19,524 bases of DNA, from contig DAINMX010000108.1 in assembly GCA_036736205.1 (NCBI GenBank), positions 1 to 19,524 of the forward strand, written 5' to 3'. The translations under genes and the position numbers were made by a program. The stretch comes from XYA12-FULL-58-9 sp001798605. GTDB lineage: Bacteria > Myxococcota > XYA12-FULL-58-9. The notes beneath the pieces were generated by a model, which searched no databases, was not told the DNA's origin, and saw only the letters and a list, made by a program, of their open reading frames with translations. Positions 5,833-14,331 of this stretch are shown here, in pieces. Within the stretch, counting starts at the first letter, position 1. Each line of letters starts with the position of its first letter.

Positions 5833-7647
5833 CTAGAAGGTGAGGTACATGCGTGCCTGAATGGTCCAGGCAAAGCTGCCCCCCTGGGCGTCCGTTTCCA
5901 ACTCGGGGTTGTCAAAAGCGCCCAGAGGGAAGGCGATGCCGCCAACCAGTGACCCGCCGAGGGGGCCGGCGTTTAGGGATTCGAGACCGTAGGAGAGCTC
6001 TGCGTCGAACTCGATGCCCATGGGTAGTGAGCCGCCCTTGTACTGTCTGAAGATCGCCTGGGAGTAGCTGGCGTTAATCTTGCCGGCGAACTTCTCATCA
6101 AACATATAGGTGACACCGGGACGGACGTACCATGCTCCGGTCACAGTACCGACGATGCGACGGAACATTAACAAGTCGACGTGGTAGTCAGGGCTGAACA
6201 TGAAATTCTGCAACTTGCGATCGCTGGCGTCTCTTTGCGTATCCGCCCGATCGAGAGCGCCAAAACCAGTCATGGAGTCACCCGTGGCGCCGCCAGCCAT
6301 CAGGGAAACCCTCGAGCCCGCCCGCTGTCCTGGCATCTGCCAGCGGCCTTCGAAGGCACCGCCTAGCTTGTATACATCCGTATTCGAAATATACTCATTG
6401 TCTTCGGAGCCGAGAGTTTCTTCGAAGTTGCCGTAGACCAGCGCCGCCTCGATCGCGAGTTCAAATCCCCGCCATTGCAGCGTGCCGTAGCCGTCAACTG
6501 TGTAGATGAACCCGTCGTGGTTCTTTGTTGTCGAGACGGCCTTGGCCGGGTCGTAGTTCTGATACCAATCGGCTTGGATCTCTTTGGACTGCATGCGGAA
6601 AATGTTCCACAACCCATAGTTGAGAACCAAGTCGCCCCGTTCAACCTTGGCACGCGCGTCTTGGGGGTGATCGGTGCGCTCGATGCGCAGGGAGTACTGG
6701 TCCACGTCGTCGTCGTCGGTGGCGTCGATGGGTTGGCCACCGCTGCGACCAAACGGGGTGATCATGGGACCCGTTGAGACCCAGTCAAACATGGGTGAGA
6801 ACAGGTGGCCAGCGGCACGGAAGGTCAGGGCGATGCGGTCAGTCACATCACCATAATCACAATCGAGGCAGTCACCATCGTTGGTCATCATGCCGAGACC
6901 CCAGTGGTTGGGCATGCGGCCCACTGTGAGCACCAACTGCTCATTGAGGGCTGACATGCGTGCATATGCCCTTCGGACCAAGATACTGTCGGAGAGGGCA
7001 TTGACCATGTCTTGGGGAACATTCTGGGATCGGGAGAGAATATTGACAGGAGTGCCGGTGCCCAAGGGGGGCACAGAGTCTGGGGTCGACCCGAGCACGA
7101 GATTGTCGAGGACGTCGATGGTTGCGACGATCTGGATTTTGTCGGTGACGTTGATCTCCGGCTCCAAACGCAGGCGCAAGTTGGTGCTCTGATAGTTGGC
7201 CTTGCCGTCTTGGTATCGAGGTCCGTTGGTTGAATCTTCGGTGGCGTCGATCGGGCGTTCGTATGGAGAGGCGTTGTCAAAATCGAGTCGGCGGAACATG
7301 TCGCCACGGATGCGGAAGTAGCCATGCAGGCCAAACAGGGATACCGCCGGTTTTATTAGCATCCAGTCATCGCGGTTCCAGTCTTCTATGGAGATGTCGC
7401 CCGGTGGCGGATCAAACGCATTCTCTGTGTTGGGCAGACGGGACGGCTCTGGCAGGCCTGCATTGGGTAGCGCAGGCTCAGGTGTCTCGGGAGGTTTGAT
7501 CGTGTCCTCTCCGTTCGTCGTGTCAGCTGCGGTTTGTGTGTCGGCCTCCTCGGGGTCGGGAAGAGGCGGTGGGTCGGCAGGTTGCGCCTGGGCGGTCGAA
7601 GACAGCAACAAGCAACATATGAAGATCAATGAGAGTCGTGGCAACAT
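5833..7647 (-). CDS. Outer-membrane beta-barrel protein (TIGR04551-like), 604 aa
   Basis: The first 21 residues form a signal peptide (hydrophobic IFICCLLLSS, cleavage expected after AQA). Next comes a Pro/Asp/Glu/Thr-rich linker to about residue 85. The rest is a long alternating polar/aromatic sequence typical of a transmembrane barrel, with repeated patterns such as GYFRIRGDMFRRLDF and QSTNLRLRLEPEINV. It ends in MYLTF, the C-terminal Phe seen in BAM-inserted proteins. A Cys-containing loop (DCLDCDYGDVTDR) sits near the middle. The overall plan resembles the TIGR04551 family of Myxococcota, whose function is not known to me; the family match is from memory. The start at 7647 has GGAG eight bases upstream. 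It heads the unit with lysA and dapA, an unusual pairing. Confidence 0.85.
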   Translation of the reverse strand: MLPRLSLIFICCLLLSSTAQAQPADPPPLPDPEEADTQTAADTTNGEDTIKPPETPEPALPNAGLPEPSRLPNTENAFDPPPGDISIEDWNRDDWMLIKPAVSLFGLHGYFRIRGDMFRRLDFDNASPYERPIDATEDSTNGPRYQDGKANYQSTNLRLRLEPEINVTDKIQIVATIDVLDNLVLGSTPDSVPPLGTGTPVNILSRSQNVPQDMVNALSDSILVRRAYARMSALNEQLVLTVGRMPNHWGLGMMTNDGDCLDCDYGDVTDRIALTFRAAGHLFSPMFDWVSTGPMITPFGRSGGQPIDATDDDDVDQYSLRIERTDHPQDARAKVERGDLVLNYGLWNIFRMQSKEIQADWYQNYDPAKAVSTTKNHDGFIYTVDGYGTLQWRGFELAIEAALVYGNFEETLGSEDNEYISNTDVYKLGGAFEGRWQMPGQRAGSRVSLMAGGATGDSMTGFGALDRADTQRDASDRKLQNFMFSPDYHVDLLMFRRIVGTVTGAWYVRPGVTYMFDEKFAGKINASYSQAIFRQYKGGSLPMGIEFDAELSYGLESLNAGPLGGSLVGGIAFPLGAFDNPELETDAQGGSFAWTIQARMYLTF

Positions 7648-7720
7648 CGCAAAAGCTCCAGGGAACGAAAAGCCCTATCGGGCGAAAGCGGGAGGCCTCG
7701 CGGCATCACGCAAGTGTGGG

Positions 7721-7750
7721 ACCATACAACGGGGCTCAACTGGGCTTCAA
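7721..7750 (-). promoter_or_regulatory. Candidate promoter for the outer-membrane protein-lysA-dapA unit
   Basis: On the minus strand TTGAAG (7750-7745) and TATGGT (7726-7721) are separated by 18 bases, each with four of six consensus matches. The start point would be near 7714, leaving a leader of roughly 65 bases before the gene at 7647. That leader contains a small GCCC/GGGC inverted repeat around 7672-7683. The match is weak. Confidence 0.28.
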
Positions 7751-7782
7751 GGCTCCTCGGATCCTTTGTAGTATAAGGAATC

Positions 7783-9027
7783 ATGGTCGAATCCAGCATC
7801 GCGTCCCAGGCGGCGTCCTCCTCCCAGAAAATTGAAGACATCCTCCAGACCATTAGCGACGGGGGGTTGCGCGAAGATGTGGCAAAGGTGGTCCGCCTCG
7901 CGTTCGAGGCCTTGGGGAATTTGCGGCGCATTCATCTGCCGCAGGACCATTTTGAGGAAGGTGGCAACGATCGTGCCGCAGATGACGCACACCTCGAGCT
8001 CGCGCCATATGTCCTCGCTGCGGTGAGCACCATCAACCAGCTGCTTGGCTTCATCAGCAAGGCGTTTCCCGCGCCCGCGTCGGCTGCCGAACAGAGCGAC
8101 GACGACTTTGACCTCGAGTTCGACCTCGTTGACGGTCCCACGGGCGATGGTGTCGGGTTATCATCGACCCGGCAACAAGAGGAGTCATCGTGGACGCCTC
8201 GTGAGCAGGTCGCCGATGCATTGAACGCATTCGGCGGCATGTTGCGCAGCCGAGTGCTCGATCTTTCCGAGCGACTGAAGTTTGCCAGGAATCAAAAGGA
8301 TAGTTGGCCCTTGCTCAACGAACTCGATGAGGCACAGCATCGGTTGACCAAGGCCGTCCAGGCGGTCCTGTTTGGTGCCTTGGGCGCGTTTACCACCGAC
8401 GCAAGGCGTGAGGAGATCCTGCCTGCCTACCGCTCGGCAGCCGCCGAAGCGGTGGCCTTGCGTGCCGCTGTGGCGGAGCTTACTTTTCACATTGGCCGTC
8501 TCAATGTGGCGCTCGCCGATGCCACCGTAGAGATCGCCGTGCCGTTGGTGGTGGCAGTGGCTGATCGCCTGGCGCGCTTCTCGGCCCGTCCTGAGTATCG
8601 CACTCTGCGTGCCGAGGACAAAAAAGCGGTCATTGATTTTCGCAGGACCTTGCACGACCTGCGCCACCGCCGAGAGGGTCTGCCGTTGGTGCCGCTGCGC
8701 CATGCGGTGGAAGGATTCTCGAAGTTTCTGGAGGCGATGGGGGCAATCAATCACCGTGAGGTACTGATTCTCCACGACAAGCAGCGGTTGCAGGACATCC
8801 TGGCCGAGATCAACGGGGTGTTATCCGCGGGGGCTCTCGCCGACCATGTCGTCACATCATACCTCGACGCACTGGTTGGCAGGCTGCAGGTGGTTGTGGG
8901 GCGCAACCCTGAAGTTGATCAGGCTCGACGTGAATACCTCGCCAGGACTACGTCGCCGAAAGAACCCATCGGGTTGTTACATCAGTGGCGTGGCCTCGTT
9001 GAAATGACGTTGATGACGGTGGGGTAG
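7783..9027 (+). CDS. Hypothetical mostly helical protein, 414 aa
   Basis: I do not recognise a family. The ATG at 7783 has AAGGA three bases upstream. The product is cytoplasmic in appearance, without a signal peptide or convincing membrane segment, and is almost entirely amphipathic helix: an N-terminal helical part (about 15-95), an acidic low-complexity linker (SDDDFDLEFDLVDG, 105-118, then polar to about 138), and a long helical C-terminal part (about 140-410) with heptad-like Leu/Ala spacing. It has no catalytic motif. A scaffold, chaperone-like or regulatory role is compatible with the shape but not shown. It is divergent from the outer-membrane gene and ends 118 bases before dnaK, from which a separate heat-shock promoter separates it. 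Codon use is the same as in its neighbours, so it is clearly a real gene. Confidence 0.85.
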   Translation: MVESSIASQAASSSQKIEDILQTISDGGLREDVAKVVRLAFEALGNLRRIHLPQDHFEEGGNDRAADDAHLELAPYVLAAVSTINQLLGFISKAFPAPASAAEQSDDDFDLEFDLVDGPTGDGVGLSSTRQQEESSWTPREQVADALNAFGGMLRSRVLDLSERLKFARNQKDSWPLLNELDEAQHRLTKAVQAVLFGALGAFTTDARREEILPAYRSAAAEAVALRAAVAELTFHIGRLNVALADATVEIAVPLVVAVADRLARFSARPEYRTLRAEDKKAVIDFRRTLHDLRHRREGLPLVPLRHAVEGFSKFLEAMGAINHREVLILHDKQRLQDILAEINGVLSAGALADHVVTSYLDALVGRLQVVVGRNPEVDQARREYLARTTSPKEPIGLLHQWRGLVEMTLMTVG

Positions 9028-9041
9028 CTTTGGTTCCAAAG
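9028..9041. promoter_or_regulatory. 14-bp interrupted palindrome upstream of the dnaK promoter
   Basis: CTTTGG and CCAAAG are separated by TT, starting one base after the stop codon of the preceding gene and ending 12 bases before the dnaK -35 element. It is not a CIRCE element (which has TTAGCACTC and GAGTGCTAA arms). It may be an operator, or a weak hairpin ending the upstream transcript. Confidence 0.35.
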
Positions 9042-9053
9042 GGGAATTGCGCG

Positions 9054-9082
9054 CTTGACAGCTACAGCCCGGGCACCATATT
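9054..9082 (+). promoter_or_regulatory. Heat-shock (RpoH/sigma-32-type) promoter candidate of dnaK
   Basis: CTTGACA at 9054-9060 matches the sigma-32 -35 consensus CTTGAAA at six of seven positions. CACCATAT at 9074-9081 matches the -10 consensus CCCCATNT at all but one position. The 13-base spacing is inside the known range. The same TTGACA followed by TATTAG (9079-9084) could also serve a housekeeping sigma factor. Transcription would begin near 9088-9090, with a leader of about 55 bases. The location directly before dnaK supports the call. Confidence 0.68.
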
Positions 9083-9131
9083 AGCGCCGTCCGTGGCTAA
9101 GGTAGCGGAAAAAAAGGCTTTTCAATATTTC

Positions 9132-9137
9132 AGGAGG
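9132..9137 (+). promoter_or_regulatory. Strong ribosome-binding site of dnaK
   Basis: A full AGGAGG lies eight bases before the ATG at 9146, fitting a highly expressed chaperone gene. Confidence 0.85.
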
Positions 9138-9145
9138 CAGTTGAG

Positions 9146-11053
9146 ATGGGCAAGGTAATTGGCATCGACCTAGGCACGACAAACAGCGTCGTTGCCATTA
9201 TGGAAGGCTCAGAACCCAAGGTTATCACCAATGAGGAAGGCGCGCGGACTACGCCGTCGGTGGTGGCGTTTGGCCGAGACGGCGAAATCATGGTGGGGCA
9301 GATCGCACGTCGACAGGCTGTGACCAATCCTGAGAACACCATCTTTTCGATCAAACGCTTCATGGGCCGCCGTTTTCAAGAGGTCCCCGATGAAATGCGC
9401 TTGGTTCCCTATAAGGTGGTCAAGGGCGAAAACGATGTTGCCTATGTCAGTATTGATGGGAAGAAGTATGCGCCTCCGGAAATCAGCGCCCGTGTGCTGC
9501 AGAAGCTAAAACGCGCCGCAGAGACCTACCTCGGTGAAGATGTTAATGAAGCGGTCATCACGGTTCCTGCCTATTTCAATGATGCACAACGTCAGGCAAC
9601 AAAAGACGCCGGCAAGATCGCAGGACTGGATGTCAAACGCATCGTCAACGAGCCGACCGCGGCGGCGTTGGCCTACGGTCTCGACAAGAAGAAAGATCAG
9701 ATCATTGCTGTCTACGACTTCGGCGGCGGCACCTTCGATATTTCGATCCTCGAGGTTGGTGAAAACGTGGTCGAAGTTCTCTCCACCAATGGTGACACGC
9801 ACCTCGGCGGCGATGATCTCGACGACCGGTTGATCCAATACCTCATGGCCGAATTCCGGAAAGACCAGGGCATCGACATCTCGGGCGACAAGATGGTGAT
9901 GCAGCGACTCAAGGAAGCCGCTGAAAAGGCCAAGATAGAGCTCAGCTCTGTCTCAGAGACCGACATCAACCTGCCGTTCCTAACAGCTGATGCCTCTGGT
10001 CCTAAGCATATGAATATGAAGTTGTCGCGTGCCAAGTTTGAGAGCTTGGTGCACGAGCTTGTTGAGAAGACTGTCCGCCCCTGCCAACAGGCACTCAAGG
10101 ATGCAGGCAAGTCCGCCGCAGACATCGACGAAGTGCTGTTGGTGGGTGGATCGACCCGTATCCCCATGGTGGGCGAGACGGTCAAGAAATTCTTTGGCAA
10201 GGAACCAAACCGCACAGTCAACCCTGATGAGGTTGTGGCGGTGGGCGCGGCCGTTCAAGCGGGCATTCTCTCGGGTGACGTCAAGGATCTCTTGCTCCTC
10301 GACGTGACGCCATTGTCACTTGGCATCGAGACTCTCGGTGGCGTCATGACAACCCTGATCCCGCGTAACACCACCATCCCGACCAAAAAGAGTGAAGTAT
10401 TCTCTACCGCTGCGGATAGCCAAACGTCGGTTGAGGTGCACGTCCTGCAGGGGGAGCGCTCCATGGCAGGGCAGAATCGCACCCTTGGAAAGTTCCACCT
10501 AGATGGTATTCCGCCGGCGCCCCGTGGAATTCCGCAGGTAGAGGTTACCTTTGACATCGATGCCAATGGCATAGTCAATGTCTCGGCGTGTGATAAGGCC
10601 ACCAACCGCGAGCAGCACATTCGCATTGAAGCAGGCAGCGGCGTCTCTGACGCGGATATTGATCGCATGGTCAATGAAGCCAAGGAGAATGAGGCAGAGG
10701 ACAAGAAGAAGAAAGAAGAGATCGAAACCCGCAATCAGGCCGACTCGCTGTGCTACAACATCGAGCGCTCCCTCAATGAGCACAAAGACAAGATCGACGG
10801 CGAGATCCGCATGGACGTTGAAGCCAAGATCAAGTCTACTCGAGCGGCCATTGAGTCCGGTGACACGCACCGGATTAAGACCGAGATGGAAGCGCTTACC
10901 CAGGCGAGCCACAAGATGGCAGAGAAGATGTACCAAGCCTCTGGTGGTGCAGGCACCGGCGCACCTCCTCCGGGATCAGAAACCGGCGCTCCTCGCCCGC
11001 CCAGTGGTGACAAGGGCAAGGTGGTAGACGCAGAGTTCGAAGAAGCCAACTAA
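9146..11053 (+). CDS. dnaK: Molecular chaperone DnaK (Hsp70)
   Basis: DnaK binds exposed hydrophobic segments of unfolded proteins in an ATP cycle driven by DnaJ and GrpE. The 635-residue product has the ATPase domain (1 to about 385), with the phosphate-1 loop IGIDLGTTNSVVAIMEG at 5-21, catalytic Lys70 in SIKRFMG, DFGGGTFD at 191-198, Thr218 in NGDTHLGG (the autophosphorylation site in E. coli numbering 199) and VGGSTRIP near 330. The linker DLLLLDVTPLSLG leads into the substrate-binding domain, followed by a charged helical lid and an acidic tail (KVVDAEFEEAN) of the proteobacterial type. Length is normal. It stands alone here: no grpE, dnaJ or hrcA is within the window. A heat-shock-type promoter precedes it and an intrinsic terminator follows, so it is likely a single-gene transcript. 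Confidence 0.98.
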   Translation: MGKVIGIDLGTTNSVVAIMEGSEPKVITNEEGARTTPSVVAFGRDGEIMVGQIARRQAVTNPENTIFSIKRFMGRRFQEVPDEMRLVPYKVVKGENDVAYVSIDGKKYAPPEISARVLQKLKRAAETYLGEDVNEAVITVPAYFNDAQRQATKDAGKIAGLDVKRIVNEPTAAALAYGLDKKKDQIIAVYDFGGGTFDISILEVGENVVEVLSTNGDTHLGGDDLDDRLIQYLMAEFRKDQGIDISGDKMVMQRLKEAAEKAKIELSSVSETDINLPFLTADASGPKHMNMKLSRAKFESLVHELVEKTVRPCQQALKDAGKSAADIDEVLLVGGSTRIPMVGETVKKFFGKEPNRTVNPDEVVAVGAAVQAGILSGDVKDLLLLDVTPLSLGIETLGGVMTTLIPRNTTIPTKKSEVFSTAADSQTSVEVHVLQGERSMAGQNRTLGKFHLDGIPPAPRGIPQVEVTFDIDANGIVNVSACDKATNREQHIRIEAGSGVSDADIDRMVNEAKENEAEDKKKKEEIETRNQADSLCYNIERSLNEHKDKIDGEIRMDVEAKIKSTRAAIESGDTHRIKTEMEALTQASHKMAEKMYQASGGAGTGAPPPGSETGAPRPPSGDKGKVVDAEFEEAN

Positions 11054-11079
11054 CAGAGTTCCTAGACAATCCATCAAAG

Positions 11080-11119
11080 CGGGCCGTTCGTCTGTTGTTG
11101 ACGGGCGGCCCGTTTTCTT
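11080..11119 (+). terminator. Intrinsic terminator after dnaK
   Basis: A 13-bp GC-rich stem (11080-11092 with 11100-11112, two of the pairs being G:U) closes a seven-base loop and is followed by TTTTCTT. It lies 27 bases after the dnaK stop in the gap between convergent dnaK and the receptor kinase. On the minus strand only a short CTTT run follows the stem, so it would act poorly in that direction. Confidence 0.92.
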
Positions 11120-11131
11120 CGTGGGCCTGTT

Positions 11132-13543
11132 CTACTTCCGGCAACTGACACTCAAGGACGTGGTCTGACCGGGTGTGACTCGGGTGTTTTCCCGTTTGCG
11201 GGAGCCGTCAGGACACTCGAAGAGAACGGCGTATTCGCCTTCAAAGAGGTCGATGCGCATGGGGGTTTCGGCGGGTTTGCTCTTGCCTATGCGGACCCAG
11301 GCCCATGGGGTGGCGTTCACCGACAGCTTGCCTTTGCCTGGGCGTATGTCAACGGTCTCCGTGCGTCCTGCGACCAAGCGAACCTTACGACGCAGGGTGA
11401 AGCCTTCCTTTTCATCATACAGCCGAAGCTGACGGACGCCGGAATCGACGGCGAGCTTCCGAATCGGAGTCTCTCCGACGTTTTTCCGATCCACCGTGAC
11501 TTTGAGCTTGTGTGGGGAGGTAACCGTCAAGTAGCTCTTGCCACCCGTAGGTTGTCTGGGTGGGTCAGGCGGATTGGTGGGACCGGCATCGGGTAGCGAC
11601 GAAGGTGCGATGGCGTCTTCGGTGGGAGCAATTGCAGGGATTGGATTCTCAGGATTCGGGTCGGCTCCGGTGCTCTCTTGAAACAGCGTCGCTTCGATGA
11701 AACGGCGAGAACCCGCTTCGACGTAGACGGTCTCCCATTTGGGGATGTAGCCGGCCAGCCGTACTTCGATCTTGTGCATTTCGCCACCGCGGACGCGCAA
11801 ATTGTTCAGGGGCGTGCGGCTGTTCACGCGGTTGCCGTCGAGCCAAACCTCTGCGCCGGGCGGTGTACTGAGAACCACGAGTGTGCCCTCTGCCTTTTCG
11901 CCGCTGCCGGTGAGCTCGACGAAAATTGGCTGCGGTACGACGCCAACCTCGAGAGGGGGGAGGTCGGTCTCGACGAAATCAAAGCCATCCTTGATGATTT
12001 GCATCTTCATGCCGTGTTGGACCGGCACGCCTTCGACGATTGCAAACGGAGTTCGATAACCCTCATAGAGCTGATTGAGTTCGTCGGCACCGGGGCCCAC
12101 GAATACCACACGGGCGCCACGGGGCTCTGAGTCGACGGCGAGGGTGCCGGAACGGGGCAGTTCTGAGGGGTTGCGTCGCCGCGATGAAATAATTAAGGCC
12201 ACTGCGATGGACAGCCCGATGATGAGGGTGGCGATAGCCACCGGTCCTAACCAACGGCTCTGCCACGGCACCCCGACCGTCGATGGCTGCACTGGCGATG
12301 AAGGCCTTTGCGTCGCAGGTTGCGACGGCCGCGGAACCAACTCCGGCACCACCCGAGGATCGTGGGTCGTCGTCTTGGACACCGACTCGGCTGAGGTTGC
12401 CCAGTCGTCGGGGACTCCCCACACTGCGCCAACTGGAGTGAAAGCGCTTTCGGGACCGCTCACCTCGATGGCAGTGTCTTCGAACGAGGGGTTGGAGACC
12501 TCGGTCTTGGCGCTTGCCGAGTTGTCGGCGGAGTTTGTGTCGATTTGGCGGGTTGACGGATCGTGGCGACTGGGTGTCAACGACTCCTCCCAGGGTTGGC
12601 CGCCGAACAACAGCTCATCGGCGAGCTTCTCTGCGAACAGGTCTTGCATATAGCTCGCAAGACTAGCGGCGCTGGTAGGGTGGTTGCGCTTGACGAGGAA
12701 TCCCTCGAGGGAACGTTCCATGTCGCCAGCGGTGGGGTAGCGGTCGTCTGGATCGTGGGCCAAGGCACGCATGACGATCTCTTGCATCTCGTCGTCATAG
12801 CCCGGGATGAGCTCACCCGGCGAAGTTACGTTGCCCTCGATGACCGCGTGTAGGGTTTCTATCTCGCTCTCACGTTTGAACAGCCGCACTCCGGTGGTTA
12901 CTTCATAGAGTGTGATTCCGAGGGCAAAGACATCGGAGCGGCCGTCAATGGGATCGCCAGAGGCCTGCTCTGGGGACATATACGAGTACTTGCCCTTGAG
13001 GACACCGGAGCGTGTCTCGTTGAGTTTGCCTTCTGCTTTGGCAACGCCGAAGTCGATGAGTTTCACGTGCCCGTCGTAATTGACCAGAATATTCTGCGGG
13101 CTGACGTCGCGATGGACGATGCCCAAAGGCCGTCCATCTATGCTTGTCTGCCGGTGCGCGAAATCGAGGCCGGATGCGGCCCCCATGGCTATGTGGGCTG
13201 CTGGCTCCAGAGGCATTGCGCGGCCGCGGGCTACTTCGCCATTGTAGACGCGACGCAGATCCTCGCCGCGAACGTATTCCATTGCGATGTAGTAGGTGCC
13301 GTCGAGTTGCCCGACGTCGTAGATCTGCGCGATGTTGGGATGGATGAGGTTTGCGACGATACGCGCTTCATCCTGGAACATCTTGATGAAGTCTTCCTGC
13401 TCACTGAGATGTGGCAGGATGCGTTTGATGCACACCAGACGTTCGAAGCCGCCCAGGCCTTGATGTTTGGCGAGAAACACCTCCGCCATGCCGCCGGCGG
13501 CGACCTTGCGAAGAATTTCATAGTTACCGAATTGCCTTCCCAT
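11132..13543 (-). CDS. Transmembrane Ser/Thr protein kinase with PEGA-like repeats, 803 aa
   Basis: The N-terminal kinase domain (about 8-283) is complete: Gly-rich loop VAAGGMAEVF (14-23), ATP lysine Lys40, catalytic HRDVSPQN (144-151), DFG at 164-166 and MSPEQ (189-193). The HRDVSPQN form is typical of myxobacterial kinases. A Ser/Pro/Asp-rich juxtamembrane region (about 320-428) leads to one membrane helix (WLGPVAIATLIIGLSIAVAL, 431-450). Outside lie two PEGA-like beta repeats (about 467-545 and 553-622, the latter with STPPGAEVWLDG), a Pro-rich linker (625-668) and two further repeats (about 669-735 and 739-800). PEGA domains are thought to bind cell-surface polymers, so this is probably an envelope sensor; the ligand is unknown. 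The ATG at 13543 has GAGGGT almost touching it and no better start. It is last in the minus-strand cluster, 53 bases after the CinA-type gene. Confidence 0.95.
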   Translation of the reverse strand: MGRQFGNYEILRKVAAGGMAEVFLAKHQGLGGFERLVCIKRILPHLSEQEDFIKMFQDEARIVANLIHPNIAQIYDVGQLDGTYYIAMEYVRGEDLRRVYNGEVARGRAMPLEPAAHIAMGAASGLDFAHRQTSIDGRPLGIVHRDVSPQNILVNYDGHVKLIDFGVAKAEGKLNETRSGVLKGKYSYMSPEQASGDPIDGRSDVFALGITLYEVTTGVRLFKRESEIETLHAVIEGNVTSPGELIPGYDDEMQEIVMRALAHDPDDRYPTAGDMERSLEGFLVKRNHPTSAASLASYMQDLFAEKLADELLFGGQPWEESLTPSRHDPSTRQIDTNSADNSASAKTEVSNPSFEDTAIEVSGPESAFTPVGAVWGVPDDWATSAESVSKTTTHDPRVVPELVPRPSQPATQRPSSPVQPSTVGVPWQSRWLGPVAIATLIIGLSIAVALIISSRRRNPSELPRSGTLAVDSEPRGARVVFVGPGADELNQLYEGYRTPFAIVEGVPVQHGMKMQIIKDGFDFVETDLPPLEVGVVPQPIFVELTGSGEKAEGTLVVLSTPPGAEVWLDGNRVNSRTPLNNLRVRGGEMHKIEVRLAGYIPKWETVYVEAGSRRFIEATLFQESTGADPNPENPIPAIAPTEDAIAPSSLPDAGPTNPPDPPRQPTGGKSYLTVTSPHKLKVTVDRKNVGETPIRKLAVDSGVRQLRLYDEKEGFTLRRKVRLVAGRTETVDIRPGKGKLSVNATPWAWVRIGKSKPAETPMRIDLFEGEYAVLFECPDGSRKRENTRVTPGQTTSLSVSCRK

Positions 13544-13596
13544 ACCCTCGCGGCTCGTTTCCGATTGTAGAAGTACCTACGCCTTGGAGCAAGCAA

Positions 13597-14331
13597 TCAA
13601 CCACCGTCGATATCCACCATCCATTCAATTTTCAGGGAGTTTTTGAGGTCGGTCACTGCCAACAGGACCTCATCGAGGTTGCGAGAATCGACGGTGATCT
13701 TGACCCGATATGGGGCCGAGTCGAAACGTGGGTAAGACCCCACGGAAACACCGGGATGACGCGTCTGTACCTCGGCAACCGCGGCGGCAGCGTCGCTCTC
13801 GGCGACGTCGAGATAGACGGCGCGGGAGTATATGGGAGAACCCCCGAGGTCGTCAGCTACCAACGCGAAGCAGGATCGCATCAAGGATGGGACACCTGGA
13901 AGAATAAAAATGTTTCGAAACTGAATGGTCATGAAGGGACTCTCGTCGCTTACATGAAGCAAAGAGCCATCGGGCACCTCCGCGAGTTTGAGGCGCGCAG
14001 GCGATAGCTCTTCGCCGTAACGATGGTGCAGTCGTTCGAGCAATTGGGGGTGATGTACGACTCTCCGTTCGAAGGCCTCAGCGATCGCCTCAATGGTCAT
14101 GTCATCGTGGGTTGGACCGATGCCACCGGTGGTGAACAGGTGGGTCGCCGCACTGAGTGCGCGTGTGGCGTCGATGATGCTGTCAACGACGTCTGCGATG
14201 ACCCGCAACTCGACCAACTCGATGCCGCGTTGTCGCAGCGCCTTGATGAGAAATGGGCTGTTGGTGTCGTCGACCTTCCCGGAAAGGACCTCGTTGCCAA
14301 TGATGAGGATGGCTGCGGTTGCATCAGACAT
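13597..14331 (-). CDS. CinA-type molybdopterin-binding-domain protein, 244 aa
   Basis: The product is a single MoaB/MogA-like (MoCF) domain of the competence/damage-inducible protein A family, with ILIIGNEVLSGKVDDTN (8-24), TTGGIGPTHDD (67-77) and FILPGVPSLM (142-151). Full-length CinA proteins carry a C-terminal nicotinamide-mononucleotide deamidase (PncC) domain after about residue 250. It is absent here; the last 90 residues are the short COG1058-type extension. Related stand-alone domains include ADP-ribose pyrophosphatase-like and FAD-hydrolysing enzymes, so a nucleotide-repair role is possible but not proven. The ATG at 14331 is chosen because GGAGGA lies three bases upstream; a start at 14352 is less likely. 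The start overlaps the end of tmk by eight bases, indicating coupled translation. Confidence 0.88.
   Translation of the reverse strand: MSDATAAILIIGNEVLSGKVDDTNSPFLIKALRQRGIELVELRVIADVVDSIIDATRALSAATHLFTTGGIGPTHDDMTIEAIAEAFERRVVHHPQLLERLHHRYGEELSPARLKLAEVPDGSLLHVSDESPFMTIQFRNIFILPGVPSLMRSCFALVADDLGGSPIYSRAVYLDVAESDAAAAVAEVQTRHPGVSVGSYPRFDSAPYRVKITVDSRNLDEVLLAVTDLKNSLKIEWMVDIDGG

Noticed and set aside
9028..9041. CIRCE operator of HrcA before dnaK
   Set aside because: The palindrome arms CTTTGG/CCAAAG do not resemble TTAGCACTC/GAGTGCTAA and the spacing is wrong.
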